Assembly (NCBI GenBank): GCA_964404445.1
Contig: CAYOJW010000003.1
Coordinates: 620,001 to 684,000, forward strand
Direction: 5' to 3'
Length of the DNA: 64,000 bases
From: UBA2336 sp964404445
Lineage (GTDB): Bacteria; Bacteroidota; Bacteroidia; Cytophagales; Cyclobacteriaceae
The translations under genes were made by a program, and so were the position numbers. The notes beneath the pieces were generated by a model that was given only the letters and a program-made list of their open reading frames with translations, had not been told where the DNA came from and did not search any database. Of this stretch, positions 44,436 to 52,308 are shown one piece after another (positions within the stretch are counted from its first letter, which is position 1; each line of letters opens with the position of its first letter).

Positions 44436-46007
44436 ATGAAGGGAGGATTTTTTTATAGCATTGTAGTATCAATAGTTTTTGTTGCAGCTTGTTCCAACAA
44501 CAATACAACTACTGCGCCCTGGGGGCAGGAAGTGTCTATCGCAACGGATGTGTTGAAAGACAAAATCAGGGGTGGATGGGCAGGCCAAACCATTGGTTGC
44601 ACGTATGGCGGGCCTACGGAGTTTAAATTTAAAGGAACACTTATCCAGGATTACCAGCCGATTATCTGGTATGACGATTACATTAAAGATACGTTTGAAG
44701 AAGACCCTGGATTGTACGATGATGTGTACATGGATTTGACGTTTGTTGAGATTATTGAACGGCTGGGAATTGACGCACCGACAGACTCATTTGCCATTTC
44801 GTTTGCGAAAGATGATTACAAGCTCTGGCATGCCAACCAGGCGGCACGTTATAATATATTGAGTGGAATTATGCCTCCTGCCTCAGGACATTGGATGAAC
44901 AACCCTCATGCCGATGATATTGATTTTCAAATCGAGGCTGACTTTATCGGGATGATGACGCCCGGTATGGTCAACACTTCGTCTGATTTATGCGACCGAA
45001 TCGGACACATTATGAATTATGGTGATGGCTGGTATGGCGGAGCGTTTATGTCGGCCATGTATTCATTGGCCTATATCTCTGACGATATAAATTTTGTAGT
45101 GGAAGAAGCGCTCAACATTATTCCTGCGCAAAGCAAGTTCTATCAAACCATTGCCGATGTTATTAAATGGCACAAACAATATCCTGATGACTGGAAGAAA
45201 ACTTGGTTTGAAGTTGAAAAGAAACATTCATCAGATGTAGGTTGTTCGGAAGGTGTATTTAATGCTTTTAATATTGATGCAAGTATAAACGCTGCATACG
45301 TTGTTATCGGCTTGTTGTATGGCGAAAAAGATTTTTTCAAAACGATTGATATTTCCACACGCTGCGGTCAGGACTCGGATTGCAACCCCGCTACTGCGGC
45401 CGGTATTCTGGGTGTAATGGTTGGATACAGCAATATCCCGTCTTACTGGAAACCCGCTCTCGAAATGGTGGAAGATTTAAAATTTCCATATATGGAAATT
45501 ACTCTGAACGAGGTCTATGATTTAAGTTACAAGCACACGCTTCAGGCTGTTGAGCGTAATAATGGTAAGGTATCGGGTGAGGGTATTGTAATTAATGTGC
45601 AGAAGCCTGATGTTTTACGGTTCGAACAATCGTTTGAAGGTTTATATCCCGCTTCGGAATTGTTGGTTCGCAAAGACCATCTTGAAGAACCTATCATGAT
45701 AAACTTTACCGGTAATGGTATTGTGGTGCTGGGCAATGTGAAAAGTGTATGCGGTGAAACAAAAAGCGACTATGTGGCATTATTGGATGTGTATATCGAT
45801 GGTGAGAAGACTGAACAAGTTAAAATGCCGTTCGATTATATCGTACGGAAGTACGACATCTTCCATAAGTATCTGTTGCCGCAGGGTAATCATAAAGTGG
45901 AAATCAAATGGGTAAATCCCAATCCTGATTTCAGGATTTACCACAAATCGTACATAACCTATGCCGACACACCGGCACAACCTATAAACCCGGTAGCGGG
46001 TAAATAA
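44436..46007 (+). CDS. ADP-ribosylglycohydrolase 3, lipoprotein
   Basis: This is a 523-residue lipoprotein with Cys19 in FVAACSNN. It is a clear paralogue of the preceding protein: GGWAGQTIGCTYGGPTEFKF, LYDDVYMD near residue 93, RYNILSGIMPPASGHWMNNPHADDIDFQIEAD shared almost word for word, and GQDSDCNPATAAGILG from residue 311. The C-terminal beta domain is also shared (INFTGNGIVVLGN). The two may differ in substrate. It is three bases after the previous stop. Confidence 0.85.
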   Translation: MKGGFFYSIVVSIVFVAACSNNNTTTAPWGQEVSIATDVLKDKIRGGWAGQTIGCTYGGPTEFKFKGTLIQDYQPIIWYDDYIKDTFEEDPGLYDDVYMDLTFVEIIERLGIDAPTDSFAISFAKDDYKLWHANQAARYNILSGIMPPASGHWMNNPHADDIDFQIEADFIGMMTPGMVNTSSDLCDRIGHIMNYGDGWYGGAFMSAMYSLAYISDDINFVVEEALNIIPAQSKFYQTIADVIKWHKQYPDDWKKTWFEVEKKHSSDVGCSEGVFNAFNIDASINAAYVVIGLLYGEKDFFKTIDISTRCGQDSDCNPATAAGILGVMVGYSNIPSYWKPALEMVEDLKFPYMEITLNEVYDLSYKHTLQAVERNNGKVSGEGIVINVQKPDVLRFEQSFEGLYPASELLVRKDHLEEPIMINFTGNGIVVLGNVKSVCGETKSDYVALLDVYIDGEKTEQVKMPFDYIVRKYDIFHKYLLPQGNHKVEIKWVNPNPDFRIYHKSYITYADTPAQPINPVAGK

Positions 46008-46014
46008 GAAGAAT

Positions 46015-47601
46015 ATGAGGGGAAGGCTGTTTATATCGAGTGTTGTTTTGTTGCTGATGGCATTGGTTATCGGTGCGTGCGGTGACGATGATCCTAAAAA
46101 ACCAGACCTGCCGTTTGTACGATTGGTGAAAGACCAAACCTTGCAAAGCACAATTCTAAGTCGGACAATTAAATATAGTGTTTTCCTTCCTGAAGGATAT
46201 AAAGAATCAGACGAGTCTTACCCGGTAGTATATCTTCTTCACGGCTATGGCGATAACGAAACAGCCTGGTACACCAACGGTGGTTTGCAATATTATGTGG
46301 ATTTGTATGCGGGTGAAACCGTGCCGATGATTTATGTAATGCCCGAAGCCAATAACACGTACTACATCAATCGCTACAACGGTAATTATCCGTACATGGA
46401 AATGTTTGTAAACGAACTTGTGCCCGAAATTGACCGGAAGTTCAGAACCAAAGCTGATAAATCGCAACGTGCCGTTATGGGGTATAGCATGGGAGGGTAC
46501 GGTGCGCTTATCCTGCCCGCTTTGAACCCCGATGTTTTTTCTGTTAGTATTCCTCTTAGTATGTCGTTCCGTACCGATGAGCAATACATGGCCGAAACAC
46601 AAGGGTCGTTCGATGTACAATGGGCGCCAAACTTTGGTCCCAACAAGGGAGCTTCGGGTGCGGCAAGGCTCACTAATTATTTCAAAACACATAGTCCTTT
46701 TCATTTCTTTAACGAACCTGCCGGAGCAAATAACACCTTAAAATATTTGATTGATTGCGGTGATGATGAAGAGTCGCTGACTTTCACAAGCAACAGTTTG
46801 CACTCGCTGATGCGCGATAAGAACATTGCGCATGAATACCGCGTGCGAAGTGGCGGTCATTCGTTTGATTATTGGAAGAGATCGTACCGCGAAGCATTGC
46901 AATTTATCAGCAATGCCGTGCAGGGAATCGCGCATCCGGCTGAGCCTGTTGCAGCACCCGTTGGCACATTAATCACTACGGCAGATTATACAGCCGTTGA
47001 TGTGGCGGGTACGATGGTTAATATTCTTACACCAGCCGATTACGGAACAACAACAGTAAACTATCCGGTTTTGTATTTCTTTCATCACACTACAGCTGCC
47101 GAACACGATGAGAACCTGATTAAAACATTTTCCATGCTGCGTAATGGTATGGAGGCTTCGAAGATCACCAGGTCGATTGTGGTTGAAGTAGCCGTTGATG
47201 AAACTACGGATGCTGAATTTATCGAAACCGTTGTTTCATATATAGATGAAAACTATCGAACCAAAGATATCCGCGATAACCGCGTTATTATGGGTAACGG
47301 TGCAGGTGCGCCAATGGCATTGCAGGCGGCCAACACCACAAACCTTTTTAGCGATTGTTTTATTTACAATGGTCAGCTTCCTGATGCGGCACACGATGTT
47401 TCGGTAACGGTGTTTTATTATTTAGACATCACGGATAAAGGTGAAAGCTATCGTGGGTATGAGAATTTATACACGAAAATAAGAAAAGACGGTACGGATG
47501 GCTACGAATACCGTGTGCGGCAAGGGGCGGAATCCTATCAGTCATTTTTGAATGGTTTAACAGAATCGTTTTCCTTCTTAAAAGAAAGTTTAAACCGATG
47601 A
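46015..47601 (+). CDS. Tandem-domain alpha/beta hydrolase (esterase) 1, lipoprotein
   Basis: This is a 528-residue lipoprotein with Cys22 in VIGACGDDDPK; the acidic run after the Cys suggests surface export. Residues about 40-305 form an esterase-D/Fes-like alpha/beta hydrolase: VYLLHGYGDNETAW oxyanion region, nucleophile Ser158 in GYSMGGYGA, and a late GGHSFDYW His. Residues about 320-528 repeat the fold, but the nucleophile elbow reads GNGAGAPMA, without Ser, so the second domain is probably not catalytic. It likely removes acyl esters from the imported substrate. It ends in a 4-base overlap with the next gene. Confidence 0.85.
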   Translation: MRGRLFISSVVLLLMALVIGACGDDDPKKPDLPFVRLVKDQTLQSTILSRTIKYSVFLPEGYKESDESYPVVYLLHGYGDNETAWYTNGGLQYYVDLYAGETVPMIYVMPEANNTYYINRYNGNYPYMEMFVNELVPEIDRKFRTKADKSQRAVMGYSMGGYGALILPALNPDVFSVSIPLSMSFRTDEQYMAETQGSFDVQWAPNFGPNKGASGAARLTNYFKTHSPFHFFNEPAGANNTLKYLIDCGDDEESLTFTSNSLHSLMRDKNIAHEYRVRSGGHSFDYWKRSYREALQFISNAVQGIAHPAEPVAAPVGTLITTADYTAVDVAGTMVNILTPADYGTTTVNYPVLYFFHHTTAAEHDENLIKTFSMLRNGMEASKITRSIVVEVAVDETTDAEFIETVVSYIDENYRTKDIRDNRVIMGNGAGAPMALQAANTTNLFSDCFIYNGQLPDAAHDVSVTVFYYLDITDKGESYRGYENLYTKIRKDGTDGYEYRVRQGAESYQSFLNGLTESFSFLKESLNR

Positions 47602-49154
47602 AAAAGCTGGTTATACTCTTTGTTGTTCTGATAAATGTGCTTCCGCTGTGTGCGCAAAATGCGCGTATTGTGGAAGGGCTTGCTATGAACAGCCGTGTTT
47701 TGAACCAGGAGGTGAAGTATTCAATCATCCTTCCCGAAAATTATTATGCTTCTAAAAAGGCATACCCGGTTGTGTATTTGTTGCATGGTTTGGGCGATAA
47801 CGAATCATCATGGTTGGAATACGGAAACGTAAGTCAATACGTAGATGCCGCAGTAAAGAAGAAAGAGATTGTTCCGATGATTTATGTAATGCCGCAGGGC
47901 TTCCGCAGCTATTATGTGAATGATTATGCCGGAAAATTTAACTACATGGATATGTTCGTTCAGGAGCTTGTGCCATATATCGACAGCCGGTACAGAACCA
48001 TTGCCGACAAAGAACACCGTGCAACATTGGGTTATTCGATGGGGGGATTTGGTGCGTTGATTTTGCCTGTAAAAAATCCTGATGTCTTTACGATTAGTGT
48101 TCCGCTAAGTATTTCTGTCAGAACAGATGAACAGTACATGACGGAAGATGTTCACCCGCCTGACCAAGTGGGCAAGGTGTGGGATGAACAATGGGGAAGA
48201 TTGTTTGGCGGTGAGGGTACTACGGGCGCTGACCGCATTACGGAATACTATAAACAACATTCACCTTTTCACATTTTTGCCGGAGATTTGACAGCATTAA
48301 AAAACATTAAGCTGTATATCGACAATGGCGATGATGAAGGCACGCTATGCCGCAGTAACGAAGAGCTGCATATACTGTTGCGCGATAGAAATTTCCAGCA
48401 CCAGTTTCGCGTGCGCAACGGAGGGCATGAGTTTTCATACTGGCGCGAGGCGCTTACCAACGGATTACGCTTTATAAGCGATGCCGTTGAAGGCAAGCCT
48501 TATCGTGGCGATGTTGAGAAACTGTCGAAGCGGTTGCCTGTCCTTAAACCGAATGAACTAATCAAAGCCAATGGATATAACGTTTTACTCCCTTTTAATT
48601 ATCATAAGGAAGAACGCCTGTATCCTGTTGTGTATGTTATCGCGCAAAGCGAAACAGAAGCCGGCATTGCTGCACACATCAAACAGGCAATCGTTCAGCA
48701 ATCGTTCATTCCTGTTATTACGGTTTTTATAAGCGGATCCGGGCAGGATGTTATGAATCATGTAATCCCTGAAGTAGAAAAAAATTACAGGGTACGTACA
48801 GGGTACCGTTTCAGGTCGTTGCTGGGAGCGGGGCAGGCAGGAGCAACAGCGTTCAGGCTTGTGCTTAATCCCGAAATGTTTACAGCGTGTGTATTGCTCG
48901 ATGTTCCATTGGATTGCGAGGCGTTAACAAACGTTTTAACGAACAATAAGAAAGCCTTGGCGCGTACATGGCTTTACATAAAAACAACCGATACAAGCAC
49001 AAATTATAAAAACAACGGGTGTGCCCACATCACCTTGCGCGAGCAGGATGTATATCACGAATACCGCGTGAGCGGAGGGCAGGCCAATACCGAATGGGCG
49101 CTTCGGAGTTTGAATGAAGCGCTTGATTTTACCCAACGAAAAATTCACCGATAA
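47598..49154 (+). CDS. Tandem-domain alpha/beta hydrolase (esterase) 2, secreted
   Basis: This is a 518-residue paralogue of the preceding esterase, with a signal peptide ending LPLCAQ and no lipobox. The first domain has VYLLHGLGDNESSW, Ser147 in GYSMGGFGA and the GGHEFSYW His. The second domain (about 310-518) has GAGQAGATAF at the elbow and again lacks the Ser. The start overlaps the previous stop (ATGA), so the two are translationally coupled. Cell location differs from its lipoprotein partner, which may separate surface and periplasmic steps. Confidence 0.85.
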   Translation: MKKLVILFVVLINVLPLCAQNARIVEGLAMNSRVLNQEVKYSIILPENYYASKKAYPVVYLLHGLGDNESSWLEYGNVSQYVDAAVKKKEIVPMIYVMPQGFRSYYVNDYAGKFNYMDMFVQELVPYIDSRYRTIADKEHRATLGYSMGGFGALILPVKNPDVFTISVPLSISVRTDEQYMTEDVHPPDQVGKVWDEQWGRLFGGEGTTGADRITEYYKQHSPFHIFAGDLTALKNIKLYIDNGDDEGTLCRSNEELHILLRDRNFQHQFRVRNGGHEFSYWREALTNGLRFISDAVEGKPYRGDVEKLSKRLPVLKPNELIKANGYNVLLPFNYHKEERLYPVVYVIAQSETEAGIAAHIKQAIVQQSFIPVITVFISGSGQDVMNHVIPEVEKNYRVRTGYRFRSLLGAGQAGATAFRLVLNPEMFTACVLLDVPLDCEALTNVLTNNKKALARTWLYIKTTDTSTNYKNNGCAHITLREQDVYHEYRVSGGQANTEWALRSLNEALDFTQRKIHR

Positions 49155-49180
49155 ATAACCTAACACCTAAAATCTAATTT

Positions 49181-50185
49181 ATGTACATTATAAGTAGTTA
49201 CTCCCTCGCAGTTTTCTTCTGTATTATCACCATGCTTTGCTGGGGCTCGTGGGGAAATACACAAAAGCTGGCTGCCAAAAACTGGCGCTATGAATTATTT
49301 TATTGGGACTATGTGATTGGCATTGTGCTGTTGTCGCTGTTGTTTGGTTTTACGTTAGGCAGCATGGGCGAGCAGGGCAGGAGTTTCACAACCGACCTGG
49401 TGCAGGTGAGCAGCGCGAATTTCTGGAGCGCCATTATTGGTGGCATTATCTTTAATGCCTCTAATATTTTATTGTCGGCTTCCATTTCTATTGCTGGTAT
49501 GGCGGTAGCGTTTCCGTTGGGTGTCGGGCTTGCGCTGGTGCTGGGTGTAATCATCAACTACATCAGCACGCCCAAAGGCGACCCGGTGGTGTTGTTTATT
49601 GGTGTGGCGTTGATTGTTGTGGCAATCATTTTTAACGGTATTGCCTCGGGCAAAATGTCGAAAGGTGAAAAGAAGTCATCTTCTAAGGGAATATGGTTAG
49701 CCATTGTTGCCGGTGTACTCATGTCGTTCTTTTACCGGTTTGTAGCGGCTGCAATGGACATCAATAATTTTGAATCGCCCACACCGGGCATGGCTACACC
49801 TTATACAGCGTTTTTCATTTTTGCTATCGGTATGCTGGCCAGCAATTTTGTATTCAACACCATTATTATGAAGAAACCATTTGTAGGCACACCGGTTTCG
49901 TATAAAGACTATTTCAGCGGAAGCATGTCAACACACATGGTAGGTGTTATTGGCGGATTGATTTGGGGACTTGGCACCGTGTTGAGCTACATGGCTTCGG
50001 GCAAAGCCGGTGCGGCCATCGCGTATGCGTTAGGGCAGGGTGCAACTATGGTGGCGGCATTCTGGGGTGTGTTTATCTGGAAAGAATTTAAAGGCGCAGG
50101 CAGGAACGTGAACATCCTGCTCTTCTTAATGTTTGTATTGTTCATCACCGGTCTTGGACTGATTATTATGTCCGGTGGAAATTAA
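49181..50185 (+). CDS. GRP/ureide-permease-like sugar or nucleobase transporter
   Basis: This is a 334-residue inner membrane protein with about ten transmembrane helices. The N-terminus (MYIISSYSLAVFFCIITMLCWGSWGNTQKLA...YWDYVIGIVLLSLLFGFTLG) has the order and spacing of ureide permeases and of GRP-family glucose/ribose porters. In rbs-type loci a transporter of this kind brings free ribose into the cell, which fits the ribokinase at the operon head. A nucleoside or base cargo is also possible. It is the last enzyme-related gene of the operon. Confidence 0.82.
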   Translation: MYIISSYSLAVFFCIITMLCWGSWGNTQKLAAKNWRYELFYWDYVIGIVLLSLLFGFTLGSMGEQGRSFTTDLVQVSSANFWSAIIGGIIFNASNILLSASISIAGMAVAFPLGVGLALVLGVIINYISTPKGDPVVLFIGVALIVVAIIFNGIASGKMSKGEKKSSSKGIWLAIVAGVLMSFFYRFVAAAMDINNFESPTPGMATPYTAFFIFAIGMLASNFVFNTIIMKKPFVGTPVSYKDYFSGSMSTHMVGVIGGLIWGLGTVLSYMASGKAGAAIAYALGQGATMVAAFWGVFIWKEFKGAGRNVNILLFLMFVLFITGLGLIIMSGGN

Positions 50186-50223
50186 ATTTTGAATATTTAT
50201 TAACAACTAAAACAAATTAAACT

Positions 50224-51021
50224 ATGAAAAAGAGCTTGTTATTTTTAAGTGCGGCAGTGCTGACGTTTAGCACGGTGTTTATCAGCGCGTGTAGCGATGA
50301 TGATGATGGAGGAAAAAAAGCAGTTATTCCGCCAGACCCTATAAAAACAATTTCTTTTGAAAACGAATACGGAGTTGAATCCTGGGAATTTATTTATGAC
50401 GATAAAGGTCGTGTTTCATCTATTAATGTTTTTTGGGATGGTGAACCAGACGGTACGAGAGAGTATGATTATTCAGTAAACGGCCAACTAACAATAACAA
50501 GGAATGGTAACAATGGCTTGTTATATTATTTGGATAGTGAAGGAAGAGTTATTAAAGAGATGGGTGATGATGGTGATTCGGAAACTTGGGATACTTATGA
50601 GTATAATGCAGATGGTATGATGACTAAAATATATGAGCATTATGATGGAGCAGATCATTTGAAGTATGATTTGACAATTGATAAAAAGAATGTTACACAT
50701 AGGATAAGGTATGATGGATCGGAAATAAGAGAAGATAGAGAATTTTTATATACCTCTGGTGATAACGCCAGTCAGATTCACCAGGTTTATGCTGTTGACT
50801 CAGAGTGGAGGTGGGTAGGTGGCCTTTATGGTAAGCAAAGTGCGAAACTTGTTGCTTCATTTGTTCGTCACATAACTGCCGATCCTACGAGCGCTTATGG
50901 TGTTACTTTTGTCTATGATTTTGATGGTAACAGAGTTTCTAAAGTAACAAAAAATGGCACAAGTTCTGGTGGTCCCTATACTGAAGTTATTTCTTATACC
51001 TATTATGAAGAAGAGAATTGA
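50224..51021 (+). CDS. Lipoprotein with RHS/YD-like repeats
   Basis: This is a 265-residue lipoprotein with Cys23 in ISACSDDDDGG; the Asp run after the Cys is a surface-export type signal. The body contains beta-hairpin repeats of the YDDKGRVSSI and YNADGMMTKIYEHYDG type, like RHS/YD or DUF4595-like proteins. I do not know its role. It lies 38 bases after the transporter and before the terminator, so it may be a passenger or a ligand-binding accessory. Its base composition is more AT-rich than the rest of the operon. Confidence 0.65.
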   Translation: MKKSLLFLSAAVLTFSTVFISACSDDDDGGKKAVIPPDPIKTISFENEYGVESWEFIYDDKGRVSSINVFWDGEPDGTREYDYSVNGQLTITRNGNNGLLYYLDSEGRVIKEMGDDGDSETWDTYEYNADGMMTKIYEHYDGADHLKYDLTIDKKNVTHRIRYDGSEIREDREFLYTSGDNASQIHQVYAVDSEWRWVGGLYGKQSAKLVASFVRHITADPTSAYGVTFVYDFDGNRVSKVTKNGTSSGGPYTEVISYTYYEEEN

Positions 51022-51043
51022 TTAATCTATGTTTAGTTTTAAT

Positions 51044-51080
51044 AAAAAAGACCAAGAGCATTCACTTTTGGTCTTTTTTT
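51044..51080 (+). terminator. Rho-independent terminator closing the ribose operon
   Basis: A perfect 12-bp stem (51044-51055 with 51068-51079; AGACCAA/TTGGTCT core) has a 12-base loop, followed by Ts. It is 22 bases after the lipoprotein stop. The run of As and Ts on both sides makes it potentially bidirectional. Confidence 0.92.
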
Positions 51081-51188
51081 ATGAGGTTGTGAGGAATTAC
51101 TACCTGTTTTATATTTTGGGGTAATGAGCGTGAAGTATAAATTTTAAAACCCCGCTACTATTTTTTGTAGATTTGAAGAAAACGAAAA

Positions 51189-51416
51189 ATGAACTGGAAA
51201 GAATACATAACCTCTGATCCTGGCATCATGTTCGGGAAAATGGTAATCAACGGAACAAGGATTCCGGTAGAACTTATATTGGAAAAGCTGGCGGCAGGGA
51301 ATTCCTTTGAGGAGCTAAAACAGGCATATCCCCGAATTACTACAACAGATATACAGGCGTGCCTGTTATTTGCAGCCGATAACGCAAAACACGAAAAAAC
51401 ATTAGTCGTAGCGTAA
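51189..51416 (+). CDS. DUF433 antitoxin-like protein
   Basis: This 75-residue protein matches the DUF433 family: ITSDPGIMFGKMVINGTRIPVELILEKLAAGNSFEELKQAYPRITTTDIQACL. These winged-helix/HTH proteins are the antitoxin half of DUF433-DUF5615 (PIN-like) modules. It is intact. The toxin gene that should follow is present only as a deleted remnant, so this is now probably an orphan. Confidence 0.87.
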   Translation: MNWKEYITSDPGIMFGKMVINGTRIPVELILEKLAAGNSFEELKQAYPRITTTDIQACLLFAADNAKHEKTLVVA

Positions 51417-51427
51417 TGTAAAATGCA

Positions 51428-51650
51428 ATGGTGGCTTATCAATTGGTAGCTGATGAAAGCATTACAGAATAGTTATCAGCTTAAGATCAATTGGAATGAG
51501 TGTTTATTCTATTGTGGAATATTGTTGATACGGGTAGATGAAGCAGAGCAAAAAATAACGACAACAACGGAGGCTATTAAAAAACATTACCCTGAAATGA
51601 GAAATAAGTTTTCTGTGATTAATAACAGAAAGCTAAGAATCAAGGAATAA
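51428..51650 (+). pseudogene. DUF5615 PIN-like toxin, internal deletion
   Basis: The start, 11 bases after the antitoxin stop, reads MVAYQLVADESIT and then hits a stop. In another frame, from about 51471, the sequence resumes with YQLKINWNECLFYCGILLIRV and runs to HYPEMRNKFSVINNRKLRIKE at 51650. These are the two ends of a DUF5615 toxin of about 115 residues, of which only 223 bases remain. The central part with the acidic active-site residues (DEDFG-like) is gone, and the frame is shifted. A 65-residue open frame covers the C-terminal part but is unlikely to be functional. Confidence 0.72.
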
Positions 51651-51712
51651 GAATTGTTCCGCACCGGCAGTAACTTTCGCGCCAGTGGGCTGCGCTATAA
51701 TTAAGAAGTTTA

Positions 51713-52306
51713 CTATTTATGCCGTTTCCTCAAAACCTCTTTTACATCGTTGAGGGATGAGCCTTTAGCCTGTAACAGAATTAAATAGTGATAGAGTAGA
51801 TCGGCTGCCTCGTTTAAGAATAAGTCATTGTTATTGTCTTTGGCTTCGATTACCAATTCAACGGCTTCTTCGCCTACTTTTTGTGCGATTTTATTAATAC
51901 CCGCTTCAAACAATGTAGTAGTGTAAGAGTCTTTTTTAGGATTAACCTTTCTGTCTTTAATGATGTTTTCAAGAACAGCTAAATCCCAGGCTTCGTTTTT
52001 TTCGTTAAAACAGGTGTCGCTGCCGGTGTGGCAGGCCGGGCCTTTCGGGTTAACTTTAACGAGTAACGTATCATTATCGCAATCTTGTAAGATTTCTACA
52101 ACATCAAAGCTGTTGCCTGATGTTTCGCCTTTTGTCCATAACCTTTTTTTACTGCGGCTGTAAAACGTTACTTTCTTTTCGAGTTTTGTTTTAGCGTAGG
52201 CTTCTTCGTTCATAAAGCCGAGCATCAGCACTTTATGCGTGACGGCATCTTGCACCACGCAGGGCACAAGCCCGTTAAGTTTCGAAAAATCAATAGTGTT
52301 ACTCAT
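51713..52306 (-). CDS. hisIE: Bifunctional phosphoribosyl-AMP cyclohydrolase/phosphoribosyl-ATP pyrophosphatase
   Basis: This is a 197-residue fusion. The N-terminal HisI part (about 1-105) has the metal and zinc ligands in LQDCDNDTLLVKVNPKGPACHTGSDTC; the C-terminal HisE part (about 110-197) has KVGEEAVELVIEAK and LLYHYLILL. It catalyses steps 2 and 3 of histidine synthesis. It is the last gene of the operon. Confidence 0.96.
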   Translation of the reverse strand: MSNTIDFSKLNGLVPCVVQDAVTHKVLMLGFMNEEAYAKTKLEKKVTFYSRSKKRLWTKGETSGNSFDVVEILQDCDNDTLLVKVNPKGPACHTGSDTCFNEKNEAWDLAVLENIIKDRKVNPKKDSYTTTLFEAGINKIAQKVGEEAVELVIEAKDNNNDLFLNEAADLLYHYLILLQAKGSSLNDVKEVLRKRHK

Positions 52307-52308
52307 AA

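Larger units (their letters stand above)
35373..51080 (+). other. Ribose/ADP-ribose utilisation operon (rbs-like PUL)
   Basis: Nine or ten consecutive plus-strand genes, with gaps from -4 to about 40 bases, run from ribokinase to a small lipoprotein and end at a strong terminator: ribokinase, SusC, SusD, three ADP-ribosylglycohydrolases, two double esterases, a ureide-permease/GRP-like transporter and the lipoprotein. The SusCD pair, ribokinase, ADP-ribosylglycohydrolase and permease are the elements known from Bacteroides ribose-scavenging loci. Tripling of the glycohydrolase, and addition of esterases in place of a nucleoside hydrolase, set this version apart. Confidence 0.75.

Noticed and set aside
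36294..51021. Reading the SusCD operon as a polysaccharide utilisation locus
   Set aside because: No glycoside hydrolase or polysaccharide lyase family is present; the enzymes are ADP-ribosylglycohydrolases and esterases, with a ribokinase.
51453..51650. Treating the 65-residue frame as an intact small gene
   Set aside because: Its second half matches the end of DUF5615 toxins, so it is better read as part of a deleted toxin gene.
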